The translations under genes were made by a program, and so were the position numbers. This document shows positions 26,975-35,312 of a DNA stretch of 64,000 nt, in pieces. Positions within the stretch are counted from its first letter, which is position 1; each line of letters opens with the position of its first letter. The stretch is taken from the NCBI GenBank assembly GCA_947495075.1, contig CANLXH010000001.1, forward strand, positions 372,001 to 436,000. Reading direction: 5' to 3'. Under the pieces are notes generated by a model. It was not told the origin of the DNA. It was given only the letters and a program-made list of their open reading frames with translations, and did no database searches. Source of the DNA: an uncultured Croceitalea sp. GTDB lineage: Bacteria; Bacteroidota; Bacteroidia; Flavobacteriales; Flavobacteriaceae.

Positions 26975-28051
26975 ATGTCTGAAGAAAAATTAATGTCCAA
27001 AAAAAAGCCTGCTTATCCTGTAAAGAAAAAACTGGATACTTATTTGGCACGTTATAATAGGAATATAGAAATCCCTATTTTTTATGATGATCTTCTTCGC
27101 TTTGCAGGTTCTGTTGCAGTCTATGATAATGAAGATAATGACACCCTTTGGGTGAGAGTATTTTATTCTGATTTTGAAAGGGAAGAAATTGATTTAAGCT
27201 TAAAAAAAGTATATTCCATATTACATTCTGATGGAAGTGAGCGGATATTAGAATATCTAAATATTGATGCTATTGATTTCTGTACTTTTGGCAATTCTAA
27301 ACCTTTTAGAATTAAGGTTAGAAATATTTTAAATGATAATTACACTCATTTTTATGTTAAAAAAACCGATGCTTCTAGGATATATGGCTTGGAGTTAGAG
27401 CACATGCTTTCACCATACAACTTAAACTTTTTAGTTTATAAAGACACTTTGATAGAAGAACATATTGCAGGTATCCCTGGAGATGTTTTTATTAAAAATG
27501 TATTACCAAAATGTACAGAATCTGAAAAGGCGCAATTAGCAAAAGAATTTGTAAAGTTCAATGAAAGATGTATGATACGTCTACTTGGAGATATGAGATC
27601 TTATAATTATGTAATTGTTCCAGTGCATGACTTTGACCATGTGGTATATAGAATTAGGGCGATAGATTTTGACCAACAATGTTTTGAAGGCAAATTAAGG
27701 GTTTACCTGCCCCAATTTTTTAAGGAAAACTATAAAATGGTAGAATTAGTATCAGAAAAACTTCAAAAGTATTCCGTTGATCAGTATAAGATAGAAGAAC
27801 GCTCAATAGTGGCTAAAAGAATCATTAGTTCTGGTAAAAGAATAAAACAATTGGTAGGTGCTGCTAGAACTGATAAAATTTCATTACCAGAAAATATTGA
27901 ACGACTAAAAAATGAAATCCATGAATTTACCATGGATGTAGAATTTAAAAAATGTAAAACAATGGGACGAATCTTAGATACCGCATTAGATTTTGTAAAG
28001 CGTAATTATGAAGATGTTAGTATGAAACAGCTAATAGATAAAAAGTTTTAA
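26975..28051 (+). CDS. Unrecognised protein with kinase-like motifs
   Basis: A 358-aa cytoplasmic protein with no signal peptide and a basic N-terminus; I do not recognise a named family. Several blocks follow the order of a protein-kinase-like fold. FYVKK (residues 127-131) could be the ATP-binding Lys strand, and LELEHML (140-146) the helix with the Glu partner. LIEEHIAG (159-166) resembles the hinge seen in aminoglycoside-kinase-like enzymes, LLGDMRSYNYVI (203-214) the catalytic loop with D and N, and AIDFDQ (229-234) the metal-binding D-F-D. The C-terminal 110 residues are helical and charged. Its stop overlaps that of the converging nucleoid-protein gene by 4 bases. Real gene almost certain; kinase activity is a hypothesis. 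Confidence 0.75.
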   Translation: MSEEKLMSKKKPAYPVKKKLDTYLARYNRNIEIPIFYDDLLRFAGSVAVYDNEDNDTLWVRVFYSDFEREEIDLSLKKVYSILHSDGSERILEYLNIDAIDFCTFGNSKPFRIKVRNILNDNYTHFYVKKTDASRIYGLELEHMLSPYNLNFLVYKDTLIEEHIAGIPGDVFIKNVLPKCTESEKAQLAKEFVKFNERCMIRLLGDMRSYNYVIVPVHDFDHVVYRIRAIDFDQQCFEGKLRVYLPQFFKENYKMVELVSEKLQKYSVDQYKIEERSIVAKRIISSGKRIKQLVGAARTDKISLPENIERLKNEIHEFTMDVEFKKCKTMGRILDTALDFVKRNYEDVSMKQLIDKKF

Positions 28052-29106
28052 CTTTTCTGTTCTTTATTAAAGTAAACAAGGTAATAGTACATTTGCCGTT
28101 CTTCGTCCCATCCTTTTTCCACAAATTTTTCAGCAGATTCTGGATTTATAAAATCCATCTTAATTTGAATGTTGGTGTCGAGATTAATAACATTCTTGAT
28201 TTTCTTTCGGGCATCGGAAACAGCTTTATTAGCAATATCAAAGTTTGATACATCCTCAATACTGTATTTAGGACCTTTTTCTACTTTGTAGTGTTTAAAT
28301 TCAGGTATTAATTCTGGGTTTTCCATAACCTCATTTAAGAAGTTACTTTCTTCAAAGGCATCATTTTTTGCAAAATGATTAACAGCTCTATTCATAAATA
28401 AAACCTCTTGTTGTTTGTCTTCTGCAGGTAGAACAACATCTTTGGCGAAGTTTTGACAAAATTTCAAGTAGCTCTTAGTGTAGAAATTTTCATCGGTTAA
28501 AGGCTCTAAGCCTAAGAAATTTTCAAGCCAATATTTAGCATCATATCTATTACTATCTACTGAAAGTACTTTATAACCTTCTTCTTTATCTTGGTTAAAG
28601 ACTAAACACCCTTTATCCAACTTATTGGTATTTATACCTTGTTTTATTAGAATATCCAAGTTTTGATTTCTTTCTTCAAATTGAAAAAAATCATGTTTTA
28701 ATTCACTTTTAAAAATACCAACAGCATCAGTTTTCTTATTATCAATAACCATATCTGAGAAATAAACTACATAAACTTCTCCACTCTTAATATGAGGATG
28801 GTTAGATTGTTCATAGAGATGAGTAGTTATTTTCTTTGACTCTGAGTGTGCTTTGGAAGTATCCTCAAAAATTTCAGTTATTGATTTGTATATTTCATTA
28901 AATTCTACGTCTACCTCATTGGAAAATTTAAAATAATTTTCTTCTTTTTCACGAAATGGTTTAAAAAAATATTCTTTTAACAAACCAGCCATTTCATCGT
29001 TTAGCTTATATGGCTCTGACGATAAAAAAATAGCTTCATTTTTATTTTTATTGCCAACTCTATGTAGTGATATGCTTTCAATTTGAGTAGGGTAGAGGTT
29101 TAACAT
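28048..29106 (-). CDS. Nucleoid-associated protein (NdpA/YejK-like)
   Basis: A 352-aa cytoplasmic protein of the 37-kDa nucleoid-associated protein family, whose E. coli member binds the nucleoid without a well-defined regulatory role. Family-like blocks seen are an N-terminal half opening with IESISLHRVGN and L-S-S-E-P-Y-x-L, the central GEVYVVYFSDM-x-I-D strand pair followed by VGIFKSE, DKGCLVFN, and a C-terminal half with VLFMNRAVNHFAKN and a DFINPESAEKFVEKGWDE strand. Length fits. It lies 50 bp downstream of the pRiA4b-like gene on the same strand, and its stop overlaps the converging kinase-like gene. Confidence 0.8.
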   Translation of the reverse strand: MLNLYPTQIESISLHRVGNKNKNEAIFLSSEPYKLNDEMAGLLKEYFFKPFREKEENYFKFSNEVDVEFNEIYKSITEIFEDTSKAHSESKKITTHLYEQSNHPHIKSGEVYVVYFSDMVIDNKKTDAVGIFKSELKHDFFQFEERNQNLDILIKQGINTNKLDKGCLVFNQDKEEGYKVLSVDSNRYDAKYWLENFLGLEPLTDENFYTKSYLKFCQNFAKDVVLPAEDKQQEVLFMNRAVNHFAKNDAFEESNFLNEVMENPELIPEFKHYKVEKGPKYSIEDVSNFDIANKAVSDARKKIKNVINLDTNIQIKMDFINPESAEKFVEKGWDEERQMYYYLVYFNKEQKS

Positions 29107-29156
29107 TTAAAGTAGTATTGTTTTAATTAAAGTCTAGATAAAAAAAGAGGACTGGT

Positions 29157-29654
29157 TTAATTCCAATTTTCGTCAAAATCTAAATCGTCATAACTTTCAA
29201 AGTTATCATCAAAATCTATAGATGGTTTAGATTCAAAACTTTTTTCTGGTGGAGAGTCTGGTAATTCTCCAAAACTAAAAAGGACATTAGGGTATATTCT
29301 ACCGTCTTCTTTTTCAACAATATCGGCAAGTTCAATAAAAAATGTCCACATGCTCAAGAAATCATAAACATAAATTAATTTTGGATTATTCTCTGTCAAA
29401 ACATCATTCAATATTGTTTCATTCATAAGGCGGACATTAGAGCCGGATTCACTCATATCAAACAATGCAATTTCTTCATCCTGATTCCATTCCCGATCAC
29501 AGGTGTAAAAGGATGCCATCTCTGTGCCCATAAAACCAAAAGCTTGTGTAACAGCATTATGAAACTCCTCTAGCGTGTTAGAATCATCTATTTCTAAGTC
29601 TCTAAAAATATCCTCTTCAGTATCAAGAATAACCCTGATTTTATAAATCATCAC
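29157..29654 (-). CDS. Plasmid pRiA4b ORF-3-like protein
   Basis: A 165-aa cytoplasmic protein. It shows the typical strand-helix opening of the pRiA4b ORF-3-like fold (IYKIRVILDTEEDIFRDLEID, then TLEEFHNAVTQAFGF), the FYTCDREWNQDEEI segment, and the late KLIYVYDFLSMWTFFIEL motif, the family's Y-x-Y-D-F-x-x-x-W-x-x-x-I/V. The acidic tail (about 130-165) is low complexity. The family is widespread, often annotated from plasmid or transposon passengers, and has no known activity. Nothing mobile surrounds it. A TAnnTTTG box 18 bases upstream overlaps the end of the heme A synthase gene, so it may have its own promoter. Confidence 0.8.
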   Translation of the reverse strand: MMIYKIRVILDTEEDIFRDLEIDDSNTLEEFHNAVTQAFGFMGTEMASFYTCDREWNQDEEIALFDMSESGSNVRLMNETILNDVLTENNPKLIYVYDFLSMWTFFIELADIVEKEDGRIYPNVLFSFGELPDSPPEKSFESKPSIDFDDNFESYDDLDFDENWN

Positions 29655-29671
29655 CTAAAAATTTAGTGAGG

Positions 29672-30712
29672 TCAAAGGTACAAAGTTTTGTGGCTTTTTG
29701 AAGCTTTTAAGGTTTCTAATACTAAATAGAATTGTACACCAAATAATAAGCTGGCTAAAACTAAATGCAGTGGTTGACTGCCAAATGGAAACTCGATATA
29801 GTACATTAGGATACCGGTTAAAACCTCGAATACTATTAAATAAATAACCCAATTTATTTTTTCAAACCCTAAACTGTATTTTTTTATTTTGAAAAATAAG
29901 TATCCATTTATCAAAACAACTAAGATAGATAAAGACCTATGTATGTAAAACTGTAATGTGGGTTTAAGTAACCATAGCTCTTTTGCATTCTCTCCGACTA
30001 CATCTATTTGTTCATCAACAAATTGTCGTACCTGGGTTCCTAGGATAATTTGAATAAGTGTTATAAATAGTGAACCAGCAATAATCGTAGAAATAGTTTT
30101 ATGACTCTTATGAAGTTTATTTTGTTTATCACTCTTAAAAATTAAATACAAGATTATTGCTACTATAACTAAAGCCATTACCATATGTATGGTTATTTTA
30201 ACAGGCTCTAATACAGAGTAGACCACGGTTGCTCCCAACCATGCTTGGAAACCCATGCCAATTACTACAAGCCAAGAGAAGAGTGTGATTTTTTTATTTC
30301 TTTGCCAGAATTTTAATGAGAATATTGCCAAAAATAAAGTTGCTAAACCAGCTAGGGCACCAAAAAGACGATTAATATATTCTATCCATGTGTGCCATAC
30401 ATTAAAAGTTGCATAATTGTGTTTTGTATATACTTCCCAATTTTTTTCGTTAAAAACTTCTTTAGTAACAAAGTTTTTCTGCGCGACCCTTAAAGTTTCA
30501 TTTAAAATAATTACTTGTCCTTTTCTAAACTCTTTTTTTTGTTTCCAGCGTAGCGTTTCGGCATCAGTCGGTGGTACATAATAACCAAAACATTTGGGCC
30601 AATCTGGACATCCCATACCGCTACCAGTCATTCGAACGACTGCCCCAGCAATAATTACCAGATAGACTAGCACCAATGAAATTTTAGCTAATTTTCTGAA
30701 GTTCTCTGTCAC
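29672..30712 (-). CDS. ctaA: Heme A synthase (COX15/CtaA)
   Basis: A 346-aa inner-membrane monooxygenase-like enzyme that converts heme O to heme A for cytochrome oxidase. About eight membrane segments are visible. The N-terminal AGAVVRMTGSGMGCPDWPKCFG is the family signature, with a Cys-containing periplasmic loop. Heme-ligand histidines are visible in TIHMVMAL, QFYIHRSLS and SQPLHLVLA. The first ligand position, normally E-x-x-H-R in the second helix, reads EYINR here, so Asn replaces His while Glu is kept. The start overlaps the stop of the upstream CCA-adding-family gene by 4 bases (ATGA). No other oxidase genes are in the window. Assignment is certain from the overall signature. Confidence 0.95.
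   Translation of the reverse strand: MTENFRKLAKISLVLVYLVIIAGAVVRMTGSGMGCPDWPKCFGYYVPPTDAETLRWKQKKEFRKGQVIILNETLRVAQKNFVTKEVFNEKNWEVYTKHNYATFNVWHTWIEYINRLFGALAGLATLFLAIFSLKFWQRNKKITLFSWLVVIGMGFQAWLGATVVYSVLEPVKITIHMVMALVIVAIILYLIFKSDKQNKLHKSHKTISTIIAGSLFITLIQIILGTQVRQFVDEQIDVVGENAKELWLLKPTLQFYIHRSLSILVVLINGYLFFKIKKYSLGFEKINWVIYLIVFEVLTGILMYYIEFPFGSQPLHLVLASLLFGVQFYLVLETLKASKSHKTLYL
29673..29680 (-). promoter_or_regulatory. -7 box for the pRiA4b-like gene
   Basis: TACCTTTG on the minus strand ends 18 bases before the start codon at 29654. It overlaps the last codons of the upstream ctaA gene, so chance is possible. Confidence 0.45.
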
Positions 30713-32133
30713 TTGTTCTTTTCTTTTAAACCTAAACTTTTTCCTTTTTTGAGCATAAATTCATGTGCAGCAGCATATTGATTAGGTATTTCTCCTTCTA
30801 AAATAGCTTCTTTTATAGCGTCCTTAATTATTCCAATTTCTTTAGAAGGCTTTAGTCCAAAAGTTTGCATAATCTCTTCACCAGTTACTGGAGGTTGAAA
30901 ATTTCTAATTTTATCACGCTCTTCGACTTCAACAATTTTTTCACGAACAGTTTTAAAGTTGTTCTTGTATTTTTTTTGTTTTCTAGGATTTTTTGTTGTG
31001 ATATCTGCCTCGCACAGTGTCATTAAATCATCAACATAATCTCCAGCATCAAAAACTAATCTTCTTACCGCAGAATCAGTCACATGTTCTTCTGAAAGTA
31101 TGACAGGTCTAGAACTCATTAAAACCATTTTTTGAACAAACTTCATTTTATCATTCAAAGGCATTCTTAAACGTTTGAATAATTTATATACCATTTTGGA
31201 ACCCACAAACTCATGAGCATGAAATGTCCATCCAATTTTTTTATGAAACTTTTTAGTTGGTGCTTTCCCAATATCATGTAGAAGTGCGGCCCATCTTAAC
31301 CATAGATTGGTTGTTGTTTCAGCAATATTATCTACAACTTCTAAGGTGTGCCAAAAATTATCTTTATGGCGTTGTCCCTCAATTTCTTCAATCCCTTGTA
31401 AAGCTGTTAGTTCTGGTAATATTAATTGCAGTAACCCCATTTTGTTTAACAAGGCAAAACCTTTTGAGGGTTTTTTAGAAAGTAATATTTTATGCAGTTC
31501 GTCAACAATTCGTTCTTTGGAGATAATTTTAATCCGTTCTCTGTTACTAGAAATAGCTTGCAAGGATTTTTCTTCAATTACAAAATCTAATTGAGTAGCG
31601 AAACGTATAGCACGCATCATTCGCAAGGGATCATCTGAGTATGTAATATCTGGATTTAAAGGTGTGCGAATTGTTTTTTCTTCCAAATCCCTAACCCCGT
31701 TAAAAGAATCGAGTAAAGAACCAAAATTACTTTTATTTAACCCGAAAGCTAAAGCATTAATGGTGAAATCTCTTCTGTTCTGATCATCTTCTAAAGAACC
31801 ATTTTCTACTACGGGATTTCTACTGTCTCTTGTATAACTTTCTTTTCTGGCACCTACAAATTCTAGTTCTAAACCTTGATACTTTAACATGGCAGTACCA
31901 AAATTCTTAAAAATAGTAACTTCTGGTTTTGTTTCTAGAACAGATGCAACTTTTTCTGCGAGTTTTATTCCGCTTCCAATTGCTACAACATCAATGTCTT
32001 TTGCTTCGCCTCTTTTAAGAAAGAAATCACGAACAAAACCACCAATTACATATGCATCTATTTTTAAATCATCTGCACAGTTACCAATTACCTCAAAAAT
32101 CGAATGTTTTAATGCGTTTTTGTAACTCATCAA
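30709..32133 (-). CDS. CCA tRNA nucleotidyltransferase / poly(A) polymerase family
   Basis: A 474-aa class II nucleotidyltransferase with an HD domain. The catalytic head shows VIGGFVRDFFL (residues 29-39) and the metal-binding DIDVV (47-51), then RRDFTINALAFGL, DPLRMMRAIRFA and the neck helices. The HD domain (LRWAALLHDIGKAP, near 280) is typical of the Bacteroidota form, which either adds or repairs the tRNA 3' CCA end or adds poly(A). The two activities cannot be separated reliably by sequence alone. The start may be Met1 or Met2 (32133 or 32130). It lies 11 bp after tsaC and overlaps ctaA, so the three probably share a transcript, making this a tRNA-processing pair next to heme A synthesis. 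Confidence 0.93.
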   Translation of the reverse strand: MMSYKNALKHSIFEVIGNCADDLKIDAYVIGGFVRDFFLKRGEAKDIDVVAIGSGIKLAEKVASVLETKPEVTIFKNFGTAMLKYQGLELEFVGARKESYTRDSRNPVVENGSLEDDQNRRDFTINALAFGLNKSNFGSLLDSFNGVRDLEEKTIRTPLNPDITYSDDPLRMMRAIRFATQLDFVIEEKSLQAISSNRERIKIISKERIVDELHKILLSKKPSKGFALLNKMGLLQLILPELTALQGIEEIEGQRHKDNFWHTLEVVDNIAETTTNLWLRWAALLHDIGKAPTKKFHKKIGWTFHAHEFVGSKMVYKLFKRLRMPLNDKMKFVQKMVLMSSRPVILSEEHVTDSAVRRLVFDAGDYVDDLMTLCEADITTKNPRKQKKYKNNFKTVREKIVEVEERDKIRNFQPPVTGEEIMQTFGLKPSKEIGIIKDAIKEAILEGEIPNQYAAAHEFMLKKGKSLGLKEKNK

Positions 32134-32144
32134 CTTTAAATCCG

Positions 32145-32705
32145 CTATTCTCTTATCACTTTTACAGTGCCATCATTTGATAATTTAATGATAGACGAAG
32201 GAGAACTGTTTTCTTTTTCTTTATGCAAATTTACCACATAGTCTACGCCTTGTAAAATTTCATTTGAAATTGTATTAAAACTTTGTGGCGTTGCATTGCC
32301 TGCAATGTTTGCAGAAGTAGAAACAATTGGTTTTCCAAACTTATTTATAAGGTATTGACAAAATTTGTCTGAAGCGACCCTAATTGCAATAGTATTATCT
32401 GCTGCAATTAGGTTTTTTGCCAACCCTTTAGGTTTATCAAAAACTATGGTTGTTGGTTTTGTTGCTAAATCAATAATATCATAAGCCACATCAGGTACTT
32501 TTTCTACAAATCTCTCTAGCATTGCTTGGTTGGCCACAAGACAAATTAGTGCTTTGCTATCTGCTCTATTTTTTAATTGATATACTTTTTTTACCGCTTC
32601 TTCATTTGTGGCGTCACAACCAATCCCCCAAACCGTATCTGTTGGGTAAAGGATGAGTTCTCCTTTTTTTAAAACTTCAATACAAGAATTTATTTCTTTT
32701 TGCAT
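32145..32705 (-). CDS. tsaC: L-threonylcarbamoyladenylate synthase
   Basis: A 186-aa cytoplasmic YrdC/Sua5-type enzyme that makes threonylcarbamoyl-AMP from threonine, bicarbonate and ATP for the t6A37 modification of ANN-decoding tRNAs. Family motifs are YPTDTVWGIGCDA near the N-terminus, the K-x-R-x-x-x-K-A-L series (LKNRADSKALICLV), TIAIRVASD, and PIVSTSANIAG. It is the short form with no Sua5 C-terminal domain. It lies 6 bp downstream of the glycosyltransferase fusion gene and 11 bp upstream of the CCA-adding gene, so it may be read from the polymer cluster's transcripts. Confidence 0.95.
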   Translation of the reverse strand: MQKEINSCIEVLKKGELILYPTDTVWGIGCDATNEEAVKKVYQLKNRADSKALICLVANQAMLERFVEKVPDVAYDIIDLATKPTTIVFDKPKGLAKNLIAADNTIAIRVASDKFCQYLINKFGKPIVSTSANIAGNATPQSFNTISNEILQGVDYVVNLHKEKENSSPSSIIKLSNDGTVKVIRE

Positions 32706-32711
32706 TTTAAA

Positions 32712-34541
32712 TTATGTTCGCTTAACTAGTTTACGTAATCTTTTTAATTCTTTGTATCTCGCATATACCCCTAATGCATTGAGATAGCATATGGTAATTC
32801 CTTTTTTACCATCAAGAATACCTAATCTTAAGATATAATGGTTTAAAAACTTATATAGGGGACGGATAATAAAATGGTATAAGTTTGGCGTATATTCTTT
32901 TCCAAGCTCTTCTTGAGCTTTCATCTGTCCATATTTTATCATTTTACCCTTATAATCTTCATAGTCCTTATAGGAGTAATGAATTAATTTATGTTTTAAA
33001 ACACCTATATCTCCATTAACAACCAGTGTCTCGTGAACAATACGTTCTTGAGTGAAATTAACCTTACTCTTTCTAAATAATCTATAGTTTTTATCTTTCT
33101 GCCAACCACTAAAATAGAGCCTCCTATTTTTAAACATAAAATTTCTATAGAAGTAGTATGCTACAGGTGTATTACTAGATTTATTAATTGTTTTTAGTAC
33201 TTCGTTTTTTAATTTATCGGTTAATCTTTCATCTGCATCTAAAAAGAGGACCCAATCATTAGAAGCTTGTTCTAGTGCAAAAGATTTTTGATCTGTATAA
33301 TTTTTAAAAGGACGTTGTATAAGTTTTATGTTCTCATATTGTTTTATCCTATCAATAGTACCATCTGTACTAAAGGAATCAACTATAATAATTTCATCGG
33401 TGAAGCTCAGATTTTCAATAACAGCATCTATATGCAGTAACTCATTATATGTGATAATGAGTGCAGTTAACTTTTCAACTTTATTACCGTTCCAAAGATT
33501 TTTAATGGGTTTTCCAAAGATGGAATAGATTTTTATTTTTCGAGGTAGGGATAAAAGCCGCTTACTAGGCACCCCTTTATTTGAAATGTAATTCTCAACT
33601 GTGGCAATCATCCTTTGTGCAGACTTAGCATCATTATAAGGATGAAATTCTTTATTGACTAATTCTCTTTGAGCTTTAAAAGGGTCTTTTTCTAGATTTC
33701 CTAGTACTTTATTGGTTAAGTTTTTATATTCAAAAGAATCGTCCCACTTAATATCCTCTGAAATATTCTTAAATGAGATTACAGGTTTGTTCAGCAATAG
33801 AAATTCATAAATGACGGAAGATGTATCGCTAATTAGAATATCTGCTTGTAGTAAAAATTTAACTATATTTTTTTCCTCTTTAAAGACAATGTTGGGTATC
33901 TCTTTAGCAAGTTCTTTATACTTTGTAATCCATTGAAATTCCATTAAATCATGGAACTTGATAAAAATTAAGTATCCCGTACTTTCTGCTAAATCTTTTA
34001 ATTCTTCTATTAAATAAAGAGCCGATGTTAAACTAGGAGAAAAAGTAGGAGCATACAGAACTATTTTATCAGTTTTATATAGCTTTAAAAGCTCTTTTTT
34101 ATCTTGAGAATAAACCTCTGTATTTTTTCCGTAGGTGTCTAATTTTGGCCAACCTGTTTCAATAACATCAAAGTTTCTGTGTTTGTCTCTTAACTCGTTA
34201 AATTTTCGTGTAAAATATGGACCTTGAGTTAAGTAGAGGTCAAAATAATTTCTAATCCTAAAATGGCCTTTTTTTTCTCCAGCAAGGCCATGAAAAATTT
34301 GAACTTTAAGACCTCTTAGGTAATGCGGTACTTCATTACCCGGAACAAAAATAACATCGCTTTTAAATAGTTGTAACTCTAAAATACTTGTAGTGAAATT
34401 ATCTTTTTTATGCGGAAAATTTTGAATTAACTTTTTAGGAATGTACCAGACATATTCATGTTTGGGAGAATTAAGCAAGTCCCTGATGGGGGTCATTATT
34501 CCGAATGCATAAGCATTTTGGCAAAACAGAATAATTTTCAT
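32712..34541 (-). CDS. CDP-glycerol-type transferase fused to GT2 glycosyltransferase
   Basis: A 609-aa protein with two enzymes in one chain. Residues 1-320 resemble CDP-glycerol:poly(glycerophosphate) glycerophosphotransferases of teichoic-acid synthesis: FHGLAGEKKGHF, TGWPKLD, VLYAPTFSPS, and ISDTSSVIYEFLLLNKPVISF, the usual D-x-S-S motif. Residues 355-609 form a GT2 (GT-A fold) transferase of the LPS-core WaaE type: ALIITYNE, IIIVDSFSTDGT, the DWVLFLDADE metal site, SGWQKDKNYRLFRKSKV, RIVHET, and LDGKKGITICYLNA. No membrane segments are clear, so it acts at the cytoplasmic face. Its ATG overlaps the nucleotidyltransferase stop by one base (TAATG), implying coupled translation. The acceptor and the exact phospho-alditol are unknown. 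Confidence 0.88.
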   Translation of the reverse strand: MKIILFCQNAYAFGIMTPIRDLLNSPKHEYVWYIPKKLIQNFPHKKDNFTTSILELQLFKSDVIFVPGNEVPHYLRGLKVQIFHGLAGEKKGHFRIRNYFDLYLTQGPYFTRKFNELRDKHRNFDVIETGWPKLDTYGKNTEVYSQDKKELLKLYKTDKIVLYAPTFSPSLTSALYLIEELKDLAESTGYLIFIKFHDLMEFQWITKYKELAKEIPNIVFKEEKNIVKFLLQADILISDTSSVIYEFLLLNKPVISFKNISEDIKWDDSFEYKNLTNKVLGNLEKDPFKAQRELVNKEFHPYNDAKSAQRMIATVENYISNKGVPSKRLLSLPRKIKIYSIFGKPIKNLWNGNKVEKLTALIITYNELLHIDAVIENLSFTDEIIIVDSFSTDGTIDRIKQYENIKLIQRPFKNYTDQKSFALEQASNDWVLFLDADERLTDKLKNEVLKTINKSSNTPVAYYFYRNFMFKNRRLYFSGWQKDKNYRLFRKSKVNFTQERIVHETLVVNGDIGVLKHKLIHYSYKDYEDYKGKMIKYGQMKAQEELGKEYTPNLYHFIIRPLYKFLNHYILRLGILDGKKGITICYLNALGVYARYKELKRLRKLVKRT

Positions 34542-35224
34542 TAACTAAAAAGATTATTAGCATTCTCTAAATCTTCTTTAAAGTCAACCTCCATACAATC
34601 AAAATCAGAAATATCTATTGCCTTTATTTTTAGCTTATCCTTTTCTATTGCCAGTTCTAAACCACGCTCAAAATAATCATTATCGTCACATTCTTCTAGC
34701 CTCTTTATAAAGGCACTTATATCATTCGCAGCTATAAAATTAATACCAACTGCTTCGCCAAGCCCATTTTTAACAGATTTAGAAAGTTTAGAAATATAAT
34801 CACCTTTTAGTGTATATTTTACTTCTTCATCTGCTACTTTACTAGTATTTACCGCAACAAAAGATTGTTTTTCATCTATTAATACACTGAGTTTTTTTAA
34901 TAATCCAGCATCAAATACAACATCGCCATTTAGCCAAAGAACCGATTTATCCTTATTTTTTTTTAGTGCTTTTAGTAAACTTTTAGAAGTGTTAGTCCTA
35001 TCAAAAAAAGGATTGTATATATAAGTGACCTGTGGAAAACGCTCCATAATCAAATCCTTTTTAAAACCAACTACTGTACTAATATCATCAATATTAAAAT
35101 ATTGGGTAAGATTATCTATTTGCATTCCCATGATACTTTTTCCGTTGTTTAGTGGAGTTAAGGGCTTTGGAAAAGGATTTCCAAGTCTAGAACCAATTCC
35201 AGCAGCGAGAATAACAATTTTCAT
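34541..35224 (-). CDS. Sugar/choline-type nucleotidyltransferase (LicC-like)
   Basis: A 227-aa cytoplasmic NTP transferase. The signature LAAGIGSRLG (residues 6-15) is followed by FPKPLTPLNNGKSI and the metal-binding GDVVFD. The late GEAVGINFIAANDI plus D-F-D-C-M-E-V-D-F-K-E-D-L ending resembles LicC-type phosphocholine cytidylyltransferases and related enzymes that activate small phosphorylated alcohols. In this context the likely product is a CDP-activated group for the neighbouring CDP-glycerol-type transferases. It is not a tagD-type enzyme, whose HxGH motif is absent, so glycerol is not assured. It is translationally coupled to the fusion gene downstream and has its own TAnnTTTG box 52 bases upstream. 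Confidence 0.85.
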   Translation of the reverse strand: MKIVILAAGIGSRLGNPFPKPLTPLNNGKSIMGMQIDNLTQYFNIDDISTVVGFKKDLIMERFPQVTYIYNPFFDRTNTSKSLLKALKKNKDKSVLWLNGDVVFDAGLLKKLSVLIDEKQSFVAVNTSKVADEEVKYTLKGDYISKLSKSVKNGLGEAVGINFIAANDISAFIKRLEECDDNDYFERGLELAIEKDKLKIKAIDISDFDCMEVDFKEDLENANNLFS

Positions 35225-35276
35225 TCAGATAGGTTTTTAGTAAACAGCTTCAAAAAATCAATGAATACAGTTCAGT

Positions 35277-35284
35277 CAAAGTTA
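35277..35284 (-). promoter_or_regulatory. -7 box for the nucleotidyltransferase gene
   Basis: TAACTTTG on the minus strand, exact consensus match, ends 52 bases before the start at 35224. Confidence 0.5.
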
Positions 35285-35312
35285 ATTGAATTCTGGATGA
35301 AAAAAAATATCA

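Noticed and set aside
29655..29852. 65-aa open frame at the 3' end of ctaA
   Set aside because: It overlaps ctaA in another frame and has no family features.
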